A DNA stretch of 64,000 nt from UBA699 sp050261915 (lineage in GTDB: Bacteria; Bacillota; Clostridia; Clostridiales; Clostridiaceae), in assembly GCA_050261915.1 (NCBI GenBank), contig JBLNDT010000012.1, positions 1-64,000 on the forward strand. Direction: 5' to 3'. Shown in pieces: positions 25,541 to 33,779 of the stretch; the first letter of the stretch is position 1; every line of letters starts with the position of its first letter. The notes under the pieces are model-generated. The model had not been told where the DNA came from. It made no database searches and saw only the letters and a program-made list of their open reading frames with translations. The translations under genes and the position numbers were made by a program.

Positions 25541-26752
25541 TTATTTTATTCTTGTACCCACAGAACCATCAATCTTTACTCTGAACCTAGGCCCTGAATA
25601 ATCTGATATATACATCCAGTGTCCTATTACACCATCCAAACCCCATATATCTATTTTGTTCAATTTTGTCTTTTCGCTTCCATCAGGTCTTACCCGGAGC
25701 AAACCTCGTTTAGATTCAACTCCATAATAAAACCAGCCATCGCTAAAGCAATAATTAACAACATTTTCAACTGAAGTTAAGTTTTCTCTTTCTAAGCCAT
25801 TTAGCTTTATCCTATAAAGGCTGAATTTTTCCTTTGCCTCTTTCCCTGATACCTCCGCATATATAAACCAGTCCCCATCAGTAAATCCTATTCGCCCATT
25901 TTCCGATATAAGCATTTTACCGCTTCCATCTGTTTTTATTTTGAATAATTGTCCATTACTTTCGCACAAAACCCAGTCACCAAAAACCTTTAAATTACCC
26001 GTACGCCAGTCTGTGTCAGTAAGTTTTGTTCTTCCTGAACCATCTGTTTTTATTTTATAAACAGCACCAGCCTCAATTTTATCCATAAAGGATTCCTTAT
26101 ACTTTTGCTTTGCTTCATTAATATCTTCCATACTTTTTTTTGTATTGTAATAAATCCAGTCTCCGTATACATACATGCTGTTGATATCATCCCCGGACAA
26201 TTTTGTCTCCATGGAGCCGTCAGTTTTGATTTTATAAAGACTCCCATAGTCACTACTGTTTGAATAATATATCCAATCCCCTGCTACAAACAATGTACCA
26301 GTGTTGCTTTCTGAAATCATAGTCTTATCAGACCAGTCGTTTTTTATTTTATAAATTTTTTCATCTGCAATATAATATACAAAGCCTCCGCCTTCCGAAA
26401 CAGTGCCACGATTTTCATCTCCTTGTACTTTTGGTCCCGCTTCTTCTATAGTTAATTTATCCTTTACAGGAAAGTCCTTAAATACCCCTAGAGATGAGAC
26501 CCCAGTATAGGCAATCAATCCAATTAATAACAACCCGATTAAAACTGAAAAGAACACAGCCAGAGAACTATCCCCTTTTATTAATGCAAAAATGCCTGCA
26601 AAAAAACCTAAAACTCCAAAGGCAAAAATACCGAAGGTTGGTATTGGCAGATTCACAGGCAACATTTTTAGCAAGATTAAAATAGTAAATGTAATTGAAA
26701 TAATAGCAGCAAACTTACCTGAAGAGGATTTTGGCATAACAGTAATTTTCAT
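25541..26752 (-). CDS. DUF5050 repeat protein with N-terminal membrane region
   Basis: The 403-residue protein has three membrane helices in residues 12-85, then an extracytoplasmic region with about six repeats of roughly 40-50 residues. Each carries a GDWIYY-like core (AGDWIYY, YGDWIYY, FGDWVLC, DGDWFIY and more diverged copies) and often YKIKTDGS. This is the DUF5050 pattern, predicted to form a beta-propeller. The ATG at 26752 follows AAGGAG at 9 bases; the longer frame adds 16 residues before it. Function unknown; probably binds a ligand or wall component outside the cell. Confidence 0.8.
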   Translation of the reverse strand: MKITVMPKSSSGKFAAIISITFTILILLKMLPVNLPIPTFGIFAFGVLGFFAGIFALIKGDSSLAVFFSVLIGLLLIGLIAYTGVSSLGVFKDFPVKDKLTIEEAGPKVQGDENRGTVSEGGGFVYYIADEKIYKIKNDWSDKTMISESNTGTLFVAGDWIYYSNSSDYGSLYKIKTDGSMETKLSGDDINSMYVYGDWIYYNTKKSMEDINEAKQKYKESFMDKIEAGAVYKIKTDGSGRTKLTDTDWRTGNLKVFGDWVLCESNGQLFKIKTDGSGKMLISENGRIGFTDGDWFIYAEVSGKEAKEKFSLYRIKLNGLERENLTSVENVVNYCFSDGWFYYGVESKRGLLRVRPDGSEKTKLNKIDIWGLDGVIGHWMYISDYSGPRFRVKIDGSVGTRIK

Positions 26753-26824
26753 ACCTATCATCTCCTTGATTATATTTACCGTCTCTGTAAATGCTTGCAA
26801 TAATAATACAATAAGGCTTTTCTT

Positions 26825-26853
26825 TTGTAAACCCGTTGTTATATAATTACTAT
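26825..26853 (+). promoter_or_regulatory. Possible promoter of the 53-residue membrane protein
   Basis: TTGTAA (26825-26830) and TACTAT (26848-26853) with a 17-bp spacer, 25 bp upstream of the small gene and divergent from the DUF5050 gene. Confidence 0.45.
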
Positions 26854-26878
26854 ATAAATTTTTTAAGGGGGTTTTATC

Positions 26879-27040
26879 TTGAATAAAATGGACAAAGTAA
26901 TGAAATACCTTTCAATATTTCTAATTATATGCAGCTTTAATATTTTTTTTGGTGCATTTAGAACTAAAGATTTACATGATTTTGCCTTAGCAATATTAGC
27001 TCTTGCTTTAGGTCTCCTTGCCTATAAAAACTACAAATAG
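26879..27040 (+). CDS. Small two-helix membrane protein, 53 residues, unknown function
   Basis: A TTG start lies 7 bases after AAGGGGG, an excellent ribosome binding site, and opens a 53-codon frame; an ATG three codons on is an alternative. The product has two hydrophobic segments (about residues 10-26 and 35-48) separated by a short charged loop, and ends YKNYK. No family recognised. It is divergent from the DUF5050 gene and its 3' end overlaps the convergent 84-residue gene by 10 bp. Confidence 0.6.
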   Translation: MNKMDKVMKYLSIFLIICSFNIFFGAFRTKDLHDFALAILALALGLLAYKNYK

Positions 27041-27285
27041 TATGAAAACCCCGGCTCTTGTTTTTTTTCATGTTTAACTTTATGTCTTTCTCTTCGTACG
27101 AAAAACACATAGCTTAGAACAACTCTTGAAATTTTGTATTCCCCCCATTCACAATTACCTAATTTTGCATTTCTTGCTTCTAATTCTATTTCCTTTAATT
27201 CATCCTCAGTTTTATTTTTAATATCCTTCATTATTTCGCAGTTTAATTTATTAAACATATCTCCATACTTTTTTAGGTTTTTCAT
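27031..27285 (-). CDS. Small charged protein, 84 residues, unknown function
   Basis: The ATG follows GGAGGTG at six bases. The product is helical and highly charged (many Lys/Glu), with no membrane segment, signal or cysteine pattern, and I do not recognise the family. It is preceded by an 11-bp inverted repeat (27350-27360 with 27373-27383) that may be an operator. Convergent overlap of 10 bp with the small membrane-protein gene. Confidence 0.6.
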   Translation of the reverse strand: MKNLKKYGDMFNKLNCEIMKDIKNKTEDELKEIELEARNAKLGNCEWGEYKISRVVLSYVFFVRRERHKVKHEKKQEPGFSYYL

Positions 27286-27476
27286 GTCCTACACCTCCAT
27301 GCGTATATACATTTTAAAATCACAAATGTTATTATATTACATTTTGCATATAATTTCCATATAATTATTTAAATGGAAATTATTCCACGTTGTAGCTTCA
27401 TTTTCTTTTACAATGAATTTTTTTTGCTTCAATTGTCAAAATATACACAATTTGTGCACAATTCTGTTGATAACTA

Positions 27477-27517
27477 TTAAAAAAAGGTTATCTCCATGAT
27501 TTGTTGGGATAACCTTT
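27477..27517 (-). terminator. Intrinsic terminator left behind by the HD-GYP gene
   Basis: AAAGGTTATC (27483-27492) and GATAACCTTT (27508-27517) pair perfectly; seven T follow on the minus strand. It lies about 105 bp after the stop codon of the HD-GYP relic and probably belonged to it. Confidence 0.8.
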
Positions 27518-27622
27518 GCTTATTATGTATATATTCTTGTATCAATTAATTTTCTTATGGCACTCCGCTTTTTTTACGACTTTTTTCTGTCATATTTATA
27601 CTTTATATTAAGTAAAAAAAAT

Positions 27623-27775
27623 CTATTTCCTATCTAAGTATTTTGGGGATATCTCATAAAATTTTTCATGTATCTGAAAGAAAGCATCTAATATATCTTC
27701 TGAGAAATGTCTTCCTCTTTCACTTCGAATGATTTCAAGGACTTGCTCATGACTATAAGGAGGCTTATATACACG
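27623..27775 (-). pseudogene. C-terminal relic of an HD-GYP c-di-GMP phosphodiesterase gene
   Basis: Fifty codons in one frame end in TAG and read RVYKPPYSHEQVLEII, then SERGRHFSEDILDAF and end KYLDRK. This is the characteristic C-terminal end of HD-GYP domains. A TAG stop lies immediately upstream in frame, and no start or ribosome binding site precedes it, so everything N-terminal, including the HD and GYP motifs, is lost. The downstream terminator is intact. Confidence 0.82.
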
Positions 27776-28052
27776 CTATATATTATGTATTTTTAATCAT
27801 ATTTCTATTTTTTTGTATAGACGTCATATTATTTGCACTTCCCAATAATATTGTTAATTTGGTAAAGTTTTCATCAATTTCTACGATTATTTAATTTAAT
27901 AGGATTAATTGTTATGAGTTTAGCATTATAGTCACATATGAAAATTGTTTTAAATTATTTGTAATTAATTGCGATTGCATAATTATGAAAGGAGATGTAA
28001 TTTCATACTAATTATTTTATAACAAAATTTAAGGATTTATAGGGGTGCTGGT

Positions 28053-29765
28053 ATGAATTTAATTAATAATCTTAAAACTCGAACTAAACTTTTAAGCGGA
28101 TTTTTAATAGTGGCATTATTTGTGGCAATAGTAGGTGTGTATGGTATCCTAAATATGAAAAACATAAATGATGGTATGACTTCCATGTATGTGGACAGAC
28201 TAATTCCAATAGGGCAGCTAAACAATATTTTGCAAAATCATTTATCTATAAAAGGCGACATGCTGAATATAACATATACAAATGATTCTGCTCAAATATC
28301 ACCTGGAATTAAAGATATTGAAGAGCTGTCAAAACAAAGCGATACACTACTAAAGGAGTATGAAGCTACATATTTATTAGATTCAGAAAAAACAAACCTT
28401 GCAAAATTTAAAGAGGATGATGCTGCATACAGAGTAGTTCAAACAAAGGTAATAAATATGATTAATGAATCAAAAAAAGATGAGGCGGTGGCAGCACTCC
28501 CTGAATTAAGTGCCGCTAGAGAAAAGTCTCAAAAAGATTTGGAAACTCTGATTAAAATTAATAAGGATGAAGCAAATAATCTTAACACAAAAGGTGATGT
28601 TACATTTTCTAAAGCTTATAAACTTATGATTGGAATCACTTTGACTTCTGTGGCACTTGCCATTATTTTAGGCTTATTTTTAAGTAATTTAATTGTAAGT
28701 TCTTTGAAAAAAGGAGTTGAGTTTGCTGAAAATATTGCAAATGGTGACTTAACACAAAAATACATAGTAAATTCAAAAGATGAATTTGGGATGCTGGCCC
28801 AATCACTGAATAAAGCAATCGAAAACACTAATAATTTAATTAAAACCTTAAACGAAAGCATAACTACAATTTCTTCTTCAAGCCAGGAACTTTCAGCCAC
28901 AAGTGAAGAAATATCTGTACAGGTTCAAAATGTTACTGCTGCTTTGGAAGAAATATCTTCAGGTATGGAGGAAACCAATGCTTCTATAGAAGAGGTTAAT
29001 GCTGCCGGAAATGAAATGCAAAGGGCTATTATAGAAATTACAAATAAAGCTCTAGAGGCTAGAACCCAAGCTAGAGAAAGTGATGAAAGAGCAAATAAAA
29101 TAAGCATTGACGCTGAAACAGCATTAAATGATTCCCATACCATGTTTAAAGATAAACAAAAACAAATATTAAAAGCAATTGAAGATGGTAAAGTGGTTCA
29201 AGAAATTAAAAGGATGGCAGATGTAATTTCCAGTATATCAGAAGAAACTAACCTACTTGCTCTTAATGCTGCAATAGAAGCCGCAAGAGCGGGAGAGCAA
29301 GGAAAAGGATTTGCTGTAGTAGCTGATGAGGTAAGAAAACTTGCAGAAAGTTCCTCTGTTACTGTAAACAGTATTCAAGATGTAATAACAAAGGTACAAT
29401 ATGCATTTGAAAATTTATCTGAAAATGCAAATGGAATATTATATTATATTGAAGACAGAGTTATTGCTGACTATAACGAATATAAAAAAGTCGGTGAAAT
29501 ATATAAAAAAGATGCACATCAAATTGAAGAGCTCTCCAGTATAATTGCTTCTAGTGCAGAAGAAATTGCATCTTCTGTTAAGGAGGTAAACTCCTCAATT
29601 GATTCAGTTACTTTTGCAATTCAGTCAACTACTACAAATTCTGAAGAAATATCAGGTAACATAATGGAGGTTTCAAATGCCATGGATGCTATAGCTGCTT
29701 CCGCACAAGTTCAAACAAACATGGCTGAAGATCTAGTTAAAATTGTTCTAAAATTTAAAGTTTAA
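28053..29765 (+). CDS. Methyl-accepting chemotaxis protein
   Basis: The 570-residue transducer has a first membrane helix (about 11-30), a four-helix-bundle extracellular domain (about 33-185), a second helix (about 190-213), HAMP (about 212-265) and a long cytoplasmic coiled coil. The hairpin tip EETNLLALNAAIEAARAGE is intact. It signals to CheA/CheW; the ligand is unknown. Start follows AGGGGTGCTGGT. No chemotaxis genes are adjacent. Confidence 0.93.
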   Translation: MNLINNLKTRTKLLSGFLIVALFVAIVGVYGILNMKNINDGMTSMYVDRLIPIGQLNNILQNHLSIKGDMLNITYTNDSAQISPGIKDIEELSKQSDTLLKEYEATYLLDSEKTNLAKFKEDDAAYRVVQTKVINMINESKKDEAVAALPELSAAREKSQKDLETLIKINKDEANNLNTKGDVTFSKAYKLMIGITLTSVALAIILGLFLSNLIVSSLKKGVEFAENIANGDLTQKYIVNSKDEFGMLAQSLNKAIENTNNLIKTLNESITTISSSSQELSATSEEISVQVQNVTAALEEISSGMEETNASIEEVNAAGNEMQRAIIEITNKALEARTQARESDERANKISIDAETALNDSHTMFKDKQKQILKAIEDGKVVQEIKRMADVISSISEETNLLALNAAIEAARAGEQGKGFAVVADEVRKLAESSSVTVNSIQDVITKVQYAFENLSENANGILYYIEDRVIADYNEYKKVGEIYKKDAHQIEELSSIIASSAEEIASSVKEVNSSIDSVTFAIQSTTTNSEEISGNIMEVSNAMDAIAASAQVQTNMAEDLVKIVLKFKV

Positions 29766-29775
29766 TAAATTATTT

Positions 29776-29802
29776 CAGCCAGCAAATCTGCTGGCTGTTT
29801 TT
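29776..29802 (+). terminator. Intrinsic terminator of the chemoreceptor gene
   Basis: CAGCCAGC (29776-29783) and GCTGGCTG (29790-29797) form a stem with a six-base loop, followed by TTTTTATTT. Confidence 0.9.
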
Positions 29803-29804
29803 AT

Positions 29805-30607
29805 TTAAATCAATTTAGCTATCAATGATATTGCTACAGCAGATGGAATTAATAAAAACTGCGCTAATACTGTTCCTGCAATTAAACTGAATACAATAAA
29901 TATTATACATCGGTTAAACTGTAACTCGGCACAATTTCCATTTAGTACATCTTCTGTAAGCATTGATATATATGGATCAACAAATATTGTCATTATTAAT
30001 GTTGCTATCCCGGTTATCACTGCTGCCAAAGTACTGCATGTAGTTCTTAAATCTGGGTTTATGCACCCCGCATATAGTGCAGCAAAGCCTCCTACAGTTG
30101 ATGCTGCAAAAGCTATGGTATTTAATAAAATAATCTTTTTAGGAACGTGCTTTAAACTTTTTAATTGAAATACATTTTCTCGTTTTGGCATTGTAATATT
30201 ATATTTTAGCTCTTCTACTCCGGATTTTGAAAATCCAATCAAAAACAATTTAGGTACAGAGCGATGTTTACTAAAAGACATAACAGCTTTGCTGAAAATT
30301 TAATAAATGTTGGCATCAATAATGCACCAATAATCGTTGCAACTGTAGTTGAATACAATATCCATCTAAATACAACCAGTAAACTTTGAGAATCTCCTAC
30401 CATTATAGTGTTTTCAATTGTTTTAGCCAGCAATGGTTCTTGAATGGTATTTGAGGTTCTGGCTATTAATGCAAAAATATTAAATATTGAAAAGCATATT
30501 GCAATTAATCCTGTTCTTATACCAGCGATTCTTACAGAATAGGTTAATGTTGAAATTGTATAAATGATAAAGGTAAGTACTAAAACAATAAATATTTGTA
30601 TTGTCAT
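29805..30607 (-). pseudogene. amj: Lipid II flippase Amj gene with a -1 frameshift
   Basis: Two overlapping frames together make a full-length Amj (YdaH, DUF2837) protein of about 266 residues. The 5' part (30607 to about 30298) encodes SVRIAGIRTGLIAICFS and IARTSNTIQEP; the 3' part carries MSFSKHRSVPKLFLIGFSK to the stop at 29805. Inserting one T in the T4 run at 30295-30298 restores a continuous FIKFFSKAVMSFSKHR. The ribosome binding site AAGAAGGAG and start are intact. Either a genuine inactivating mutation, a phase-variable homopolymer or a sequencing error. Amj flips lipid II as an alternative to MurJ. Confidence 0.85.
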
Positions 30608-30630
30608 TTAGCTTTTCTCCTTCTTAATTT

Positions 30631-31326
30631 CTACCCAACTTGTATTTCTCCATCCACCACATTAATAACTTTCTTACAATAAGAGGCTACATTAGGATTA
30701 TGGGTAATTATAATAACCAACTTCCCCTGCTCATTTATACTTTTAAGTATATTCATTATTTCTTTACCAGTTTTTTGGTCTAAGGCACCTGTAGGTTCAT
30801 CTGCAAGTATTATTTCAGGGTTAGATACAATAGCCCTTGCAATAGCTACTCTTTGTTGCTGTCCTCCAGATAATTGGGCAGGTGTTTTGTTCAAATGATC
30901 CCCTAACCCAAGGTCATCGAGGACTTTTTTTGACATTTCAAGTCTGGCTTTCTTACCTATTTTATCCTTAAAATTCTTAAAATAATTTCCATAAACCATA
31001 GGTAATTCTACATTTTCAGTAACTGTAAATTCAGGAATCAATGCAAACTGCTGAAATACAAATCCAAACTTTTCGCTTCTTATTTGAGACAATTGCTTCT
31101 TAGTACAATTATTAATGTTTTCTCCATCTAAAATATAATCACCCTTTGTCGCTACATCCATGCAGCCTAAGATATTTAATAAGGTTGTCTTGCCAGACCC
31201 AGATGGTCCCATAATAGCAATCATATCATCCTTTTCTGCAGTAAAATTTAAATCCTTTAAGGCAACACTTGCTGCCTCCCCAGAATTGTATTCCTTATAT
31301 ATGTTTTTCAAATCTATAGTACTCAA
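30631..31326 (-). CDS. MacB/LolD-type ABC transporter ATPase
   Basis: The 231-residue ATPase has Walker A GPSGSGKTT (residues 40-48), signature LSGGQQQRVAIARA, and Walker B ILADEPTGALD, typical of the LolD/MacB/FtsE mechanotransmission class. It starts at a TTG after GGAGGGG, 3 bp after the permease gene. Works with the two FtsX-like permeases encoded upstream; the substrate is likely a peptide or lipid-linked factor, or the complex may work in cell-envelope sensing. Confidence 0.92.
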   Translation of the reverse strand: MSTIDLKNIYKEYNSGEAASVALKDLNFTAEKDDMIAIMGPSGSGKTTLLNILGCMDVATKGDYILDGENINNCTKKQLSQIRSEKFGFVFQQFALIPEFTVTENVELPMVYGNYFKNFKDKIGKKARLEMSKKVLDDLGLGDHLNKTPAQLSGGQQQRVAIARAIVSNPEIILADEPTGALDQKTGKEIMNILKSINEQGKLVIIITHNPNVASYCKKVINVVDGEIQVG

Positions 31327-31329
31327 TTT

Positions 31330-32520
31330 CTAATCCCCTCCAATTAATTTAACAGGCTCCATTTTCACAGTTCTTAAGGCTGGAGCCAAGCTTGATAAAA
31401 ATGCAAAAATAAGCATTATTGCTGTGGTAGATGAAACTGTAATGAGTCCAACCTTAATTCCATCAGTAAACAAAGAAAGAATAAATGCCAAGATACTACC
31501 AATAAAATCTCCTGCAATAAACACCGCTATAATTTCTCCAACTATTAGAAACACCATATTTTTAGGAGTGGAGCCAAGGGCATACCTTATTCCAAATTCA
31601 GTTTTTCTCCTTATTATGGAGGATAGTATTACACCAATCATTCCAAAGGAAGATAGAACTAATATTGCTAAAGAAAAACCTATTGAAAAATACATTGGAA
31701 TTTCGTTACGATGAAGATAAGCATTAATCTCATAATTTATGTCATGAGTAAAAGGATTTATATTTAACTTTTGGCTCCGTTCCTTCAAGTCCGATATAAA
31801 TTTGTTTTCATCAATGCCCTTTTGCAGTTTTATCAATAGATTATTATTTGTATTACTTAAGTACAATGACTTTTCAGTTTCTGGCAAAACAACTACTATA
31901 GAATTGTCCAAGCTGATCACATTACTATCTTCAGTTATAAGAGCTGCATTACTCCCAAGGAAAAACACCAAATCCTTATCTAGTTCGCCAGTTATCTTAA
32001 CGGAATATTCTTGTCCATTATCAAGACGTACTTTTTTATCACTGCCAATTGATAAAAGTTTCTGAACGTTTTTTCCTGCTAAAGCTGTTATTGTTTTACC
32101 ATCTGTGCCTGTAGTAGCAGGCTTTAATTTGCCTACATTAACTAAAATTTTTTCCAAACTATTATCAATTAGGAGTACATTAATATCGCTATATCTTTTA
32201 TCAGGCTTGATTGATTCCTCAGATTTAATATATCCATAGGTAAATGTCCCTAATGAATCAATACGATTATCACCTTTTAGCTCATCATAAAGCTTAATTA
32301 AATTAGCATCGCAATATAAAGGTGGTTTATTATTTTCACCAATATCTATAAAATTAATTGTATCCGATGATACTAAGGATTTAACTTTTGAAATATGGCT
32401 TATGGAAGCTTCCACCATGCCTATACCAAAGGACATTGAAAAAAAAGCTATACTTAGCTGAATTAATATTAAAATATTTCTTCCTTTGTGTTTAATTATA
32501 GACTTAAATATCATATTCAT
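31330..32520 (-). CDS. FtsX-like ABC permease (first)
   Basis: The 396-residue protein has one N-terminal helix (about 17-38), a large extracytoplasmic domain (about 40-270), and three C-terminal helices with FtsX-family features, including RRKTEFGIRYALGSTPKNM. This is MacB-like topology. I chose the ATG at 32520 after GAGGTG; the GTG three codons upstream is poorly placed. One of two paralogous permeases that probably form a heterodimer. Confidence 0.85.
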   Translation of the reverse strand: MNMIFKSIIKHKGRNILILIQLSIAFFSMSFGIGMVEASISHISKVKSLVSSDTINFIDIGENNKPPLYCDANLIKLYDELKGDNRIDSLGTFTYGYIKSEESIKPDKRYSDINVLLIDNSLEKILVNVGKLKPATTGTDGKTITALAGKNVQKLLSIGSDKKVRLDNGQEYSVKITGELDKDLVFFLGSNAALITEDSNVISLDNSIVVVLPETEKSLYLSNTNNNLLIKLQKGIDENKFISDLKERSQKLNINPFTHDINYEINAYLHRNEIPMYFSIGFSLAILVLSSFGMIGVILSSIIRRKTEFGIRYALGSTPKNMVFLIVGEIIAVFIAGDFIGSILAFILSLFTDGIKVGLITVSSTTAIMLIFAFLSSLAPALRTVKMEPVKLIGGD

Positions 32521-32530
32521 AATCTTCACC

Positions 32531-33706
32531 TCAACTCTTTAAAGCTTCTGCAGGCTGTATTTTGAGAGTTTCTAAAACAGGTTTAACTGATGAAATAACG
32601 CCACAAATTATGGATGTAAAAATTACTATAAGCCAATTACTTAATGAAACCTCTATAGAAATTCCCATATTAATTAAATATCTATTGCAGAAAATCAATA
32701 AAATACTTTGAATTGATATTGCTAAAAAAGCTGATATAATAGCTAAACCACACATTTCGGCTACCTCAGATTTTATTATTACATAATCTGTTGCCCCCAA
32801 TGCCTTTCTTACTGAAATTTCTCTTTTCCTACTTAGTATCCAGAATATAGATAAATTAATTACATTAATTATACACATTATTAACATAATACCTGAAATT
32901 ACTACAGTTCCAACTATGCTATTTAAAAGACTGCTATTATCAGAATCTCTTCCTACTACTTTATCAAAGTTTAAGTTTAAACTTTCATCATTTTTTAAAA
33001 TGTCTTTAAAATGTTTTTCTACTACAGCCTTCATATCTATATTTTCATTAGATCTTTTTCTTACTGCCAAACTTAAGTTACTTGATTTATTTACTCCTAC
33101 ATTAAAATTTTCCTTAATGTAAGATGGCAAGGTATTAAATGGTATATATACTACATAGTCCCACTGTGTCTCTCTATTTTCTCTTCCCACAATACCTATA
33201 ACATTATATTTCTCACCATAAATATCTATAGTGGAATTCTTGTCCATTCCACTTGGAAACAGTTTTTTCTCTAATTCTTTACCTATAATTGCAACCTTTT
33301 CATTACCTTTGCACTGAGCTACAGAAAAATACTTCCCATTCGTAATTGGCACATGCCAATCACTTTTCTTCTGATTAATTATTGCAACTAATAGAGCATC
33401 ATTGTTGTAATTTCCATTTATATTCACTTTACCAAAATTGCCCACTTGAATCTCTAAATCATTTGATATACCACTTACAATTCTATTGACATTGTCAAAG
33501 GAAAAGCTGCTATCTTCACCGCTAATTGCAGTTACAGAATATATATTTTCTGGATTTCCTGATGTTTGGTCAAGTAAATAATTTCTTGTATCATTAATGC
33601 CACTAATGCCAACAGATAATGTTATTATACCTAAGGTATATCCAATAACTAAAAGTATCACTGCTAATAAGTTTCTTTTGTACTGTTTTAAAATACCTAT
33701 AATCAT
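32531..33706 (-). CDS. FtsX-like ABC permease (second)
   Basis: The 391-residue MacB-like permease has an N-terminal helix (about 10-33), a MacB periplasmic-core-like domain (about 35-255), then three helices, with SRKREISVRKALGATDYVI typical of the FtsX domain. Ends in PAEALKS as many members do. Start follows AAGGGGAGCTT. Upstream gene of the permease-permease-ATPase set. Confidence 0.87.
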   Translation of the reverse strand: MIIGILKQYKRNLLAVILLVIGYTLGIITLSVGISGINDTRNYLLDQTSGNPENIYSVTAISGEDSSFSFDNVNRIVSGISNDLEIQVGNFGKVNINGNYNNDALLVAIINQKKSDWHVPITNGKYFSVAQCKGNEKVAIIGKELEKKLFPSGMDKNSTIDIYGEKYNVIGIVGRENRETQWDYVVYIPFNTLPSYIKENFNVGVNKSSNLSLAVRKRSNENIDMKAVVEKHFKDILKNDESLNLNFDKVVGRDSDNSSLLNSIVGTVVISGIMLIMCIINVINLSIFWILSRKREISVRKALGATDYVIIKSEVAEMCGLAIISAFLAISIQSILLIFCNRYLINMGISIEVSLSNWLIVIFTSIICGVISSVKPVLETLKIQPAEALKS

Positions 33707-33740
33707 AAGCTCCCCTTCCCAAGTTACATATTTAGACCAA

Positions 33741-33776
33741 AATTAAGGACAAGGCTTCTCACCCTGTCCTTAAATT
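33741..33776 (-). terminator. Hairpin after the YcdB-SLH gene
   Basis: TTAAGGACA (33743-33751) and TGTCCTTAA (33765-33773) pair perfectly around 13 nt. On the minus strand only a weak T-run follows, so termination may be partial and the ABC genes may be read from the same transcript. Confidence 0.65.
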
Positions 33777-33779
33777 TAG

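Larger units (their letters stand above)
27286..28052. other. 767-bp region without an intact gene
   Basis: Contains, from left to right: a perfect 11-bp dyad ATAATTTCCAT / ATGGAAATTAT (27350-27383), a palindrome TTGTGCACAA (27452-27461), a minus-strand terminator, the relic of an HD-GYP gene, and a very AT-rich leader of the chemoreceptor gene. No intact coding frame is supported. The composition suggests a decaying gene. Confidence 0.7.

Noticed and set aside
27452..27461. Palindrome TTGTGCACAA with nearby TTGATAAC as a second origin or DnaA site
   Set aside because: No cluster of DnaA boxes and far from dnaA; better seen as random AT-rich DNA.
29776..29802. Terminator after the chemoreceptor serving amj too
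   Set aside because: On the minus strand no T-run follows the stem, so it is one-directional.
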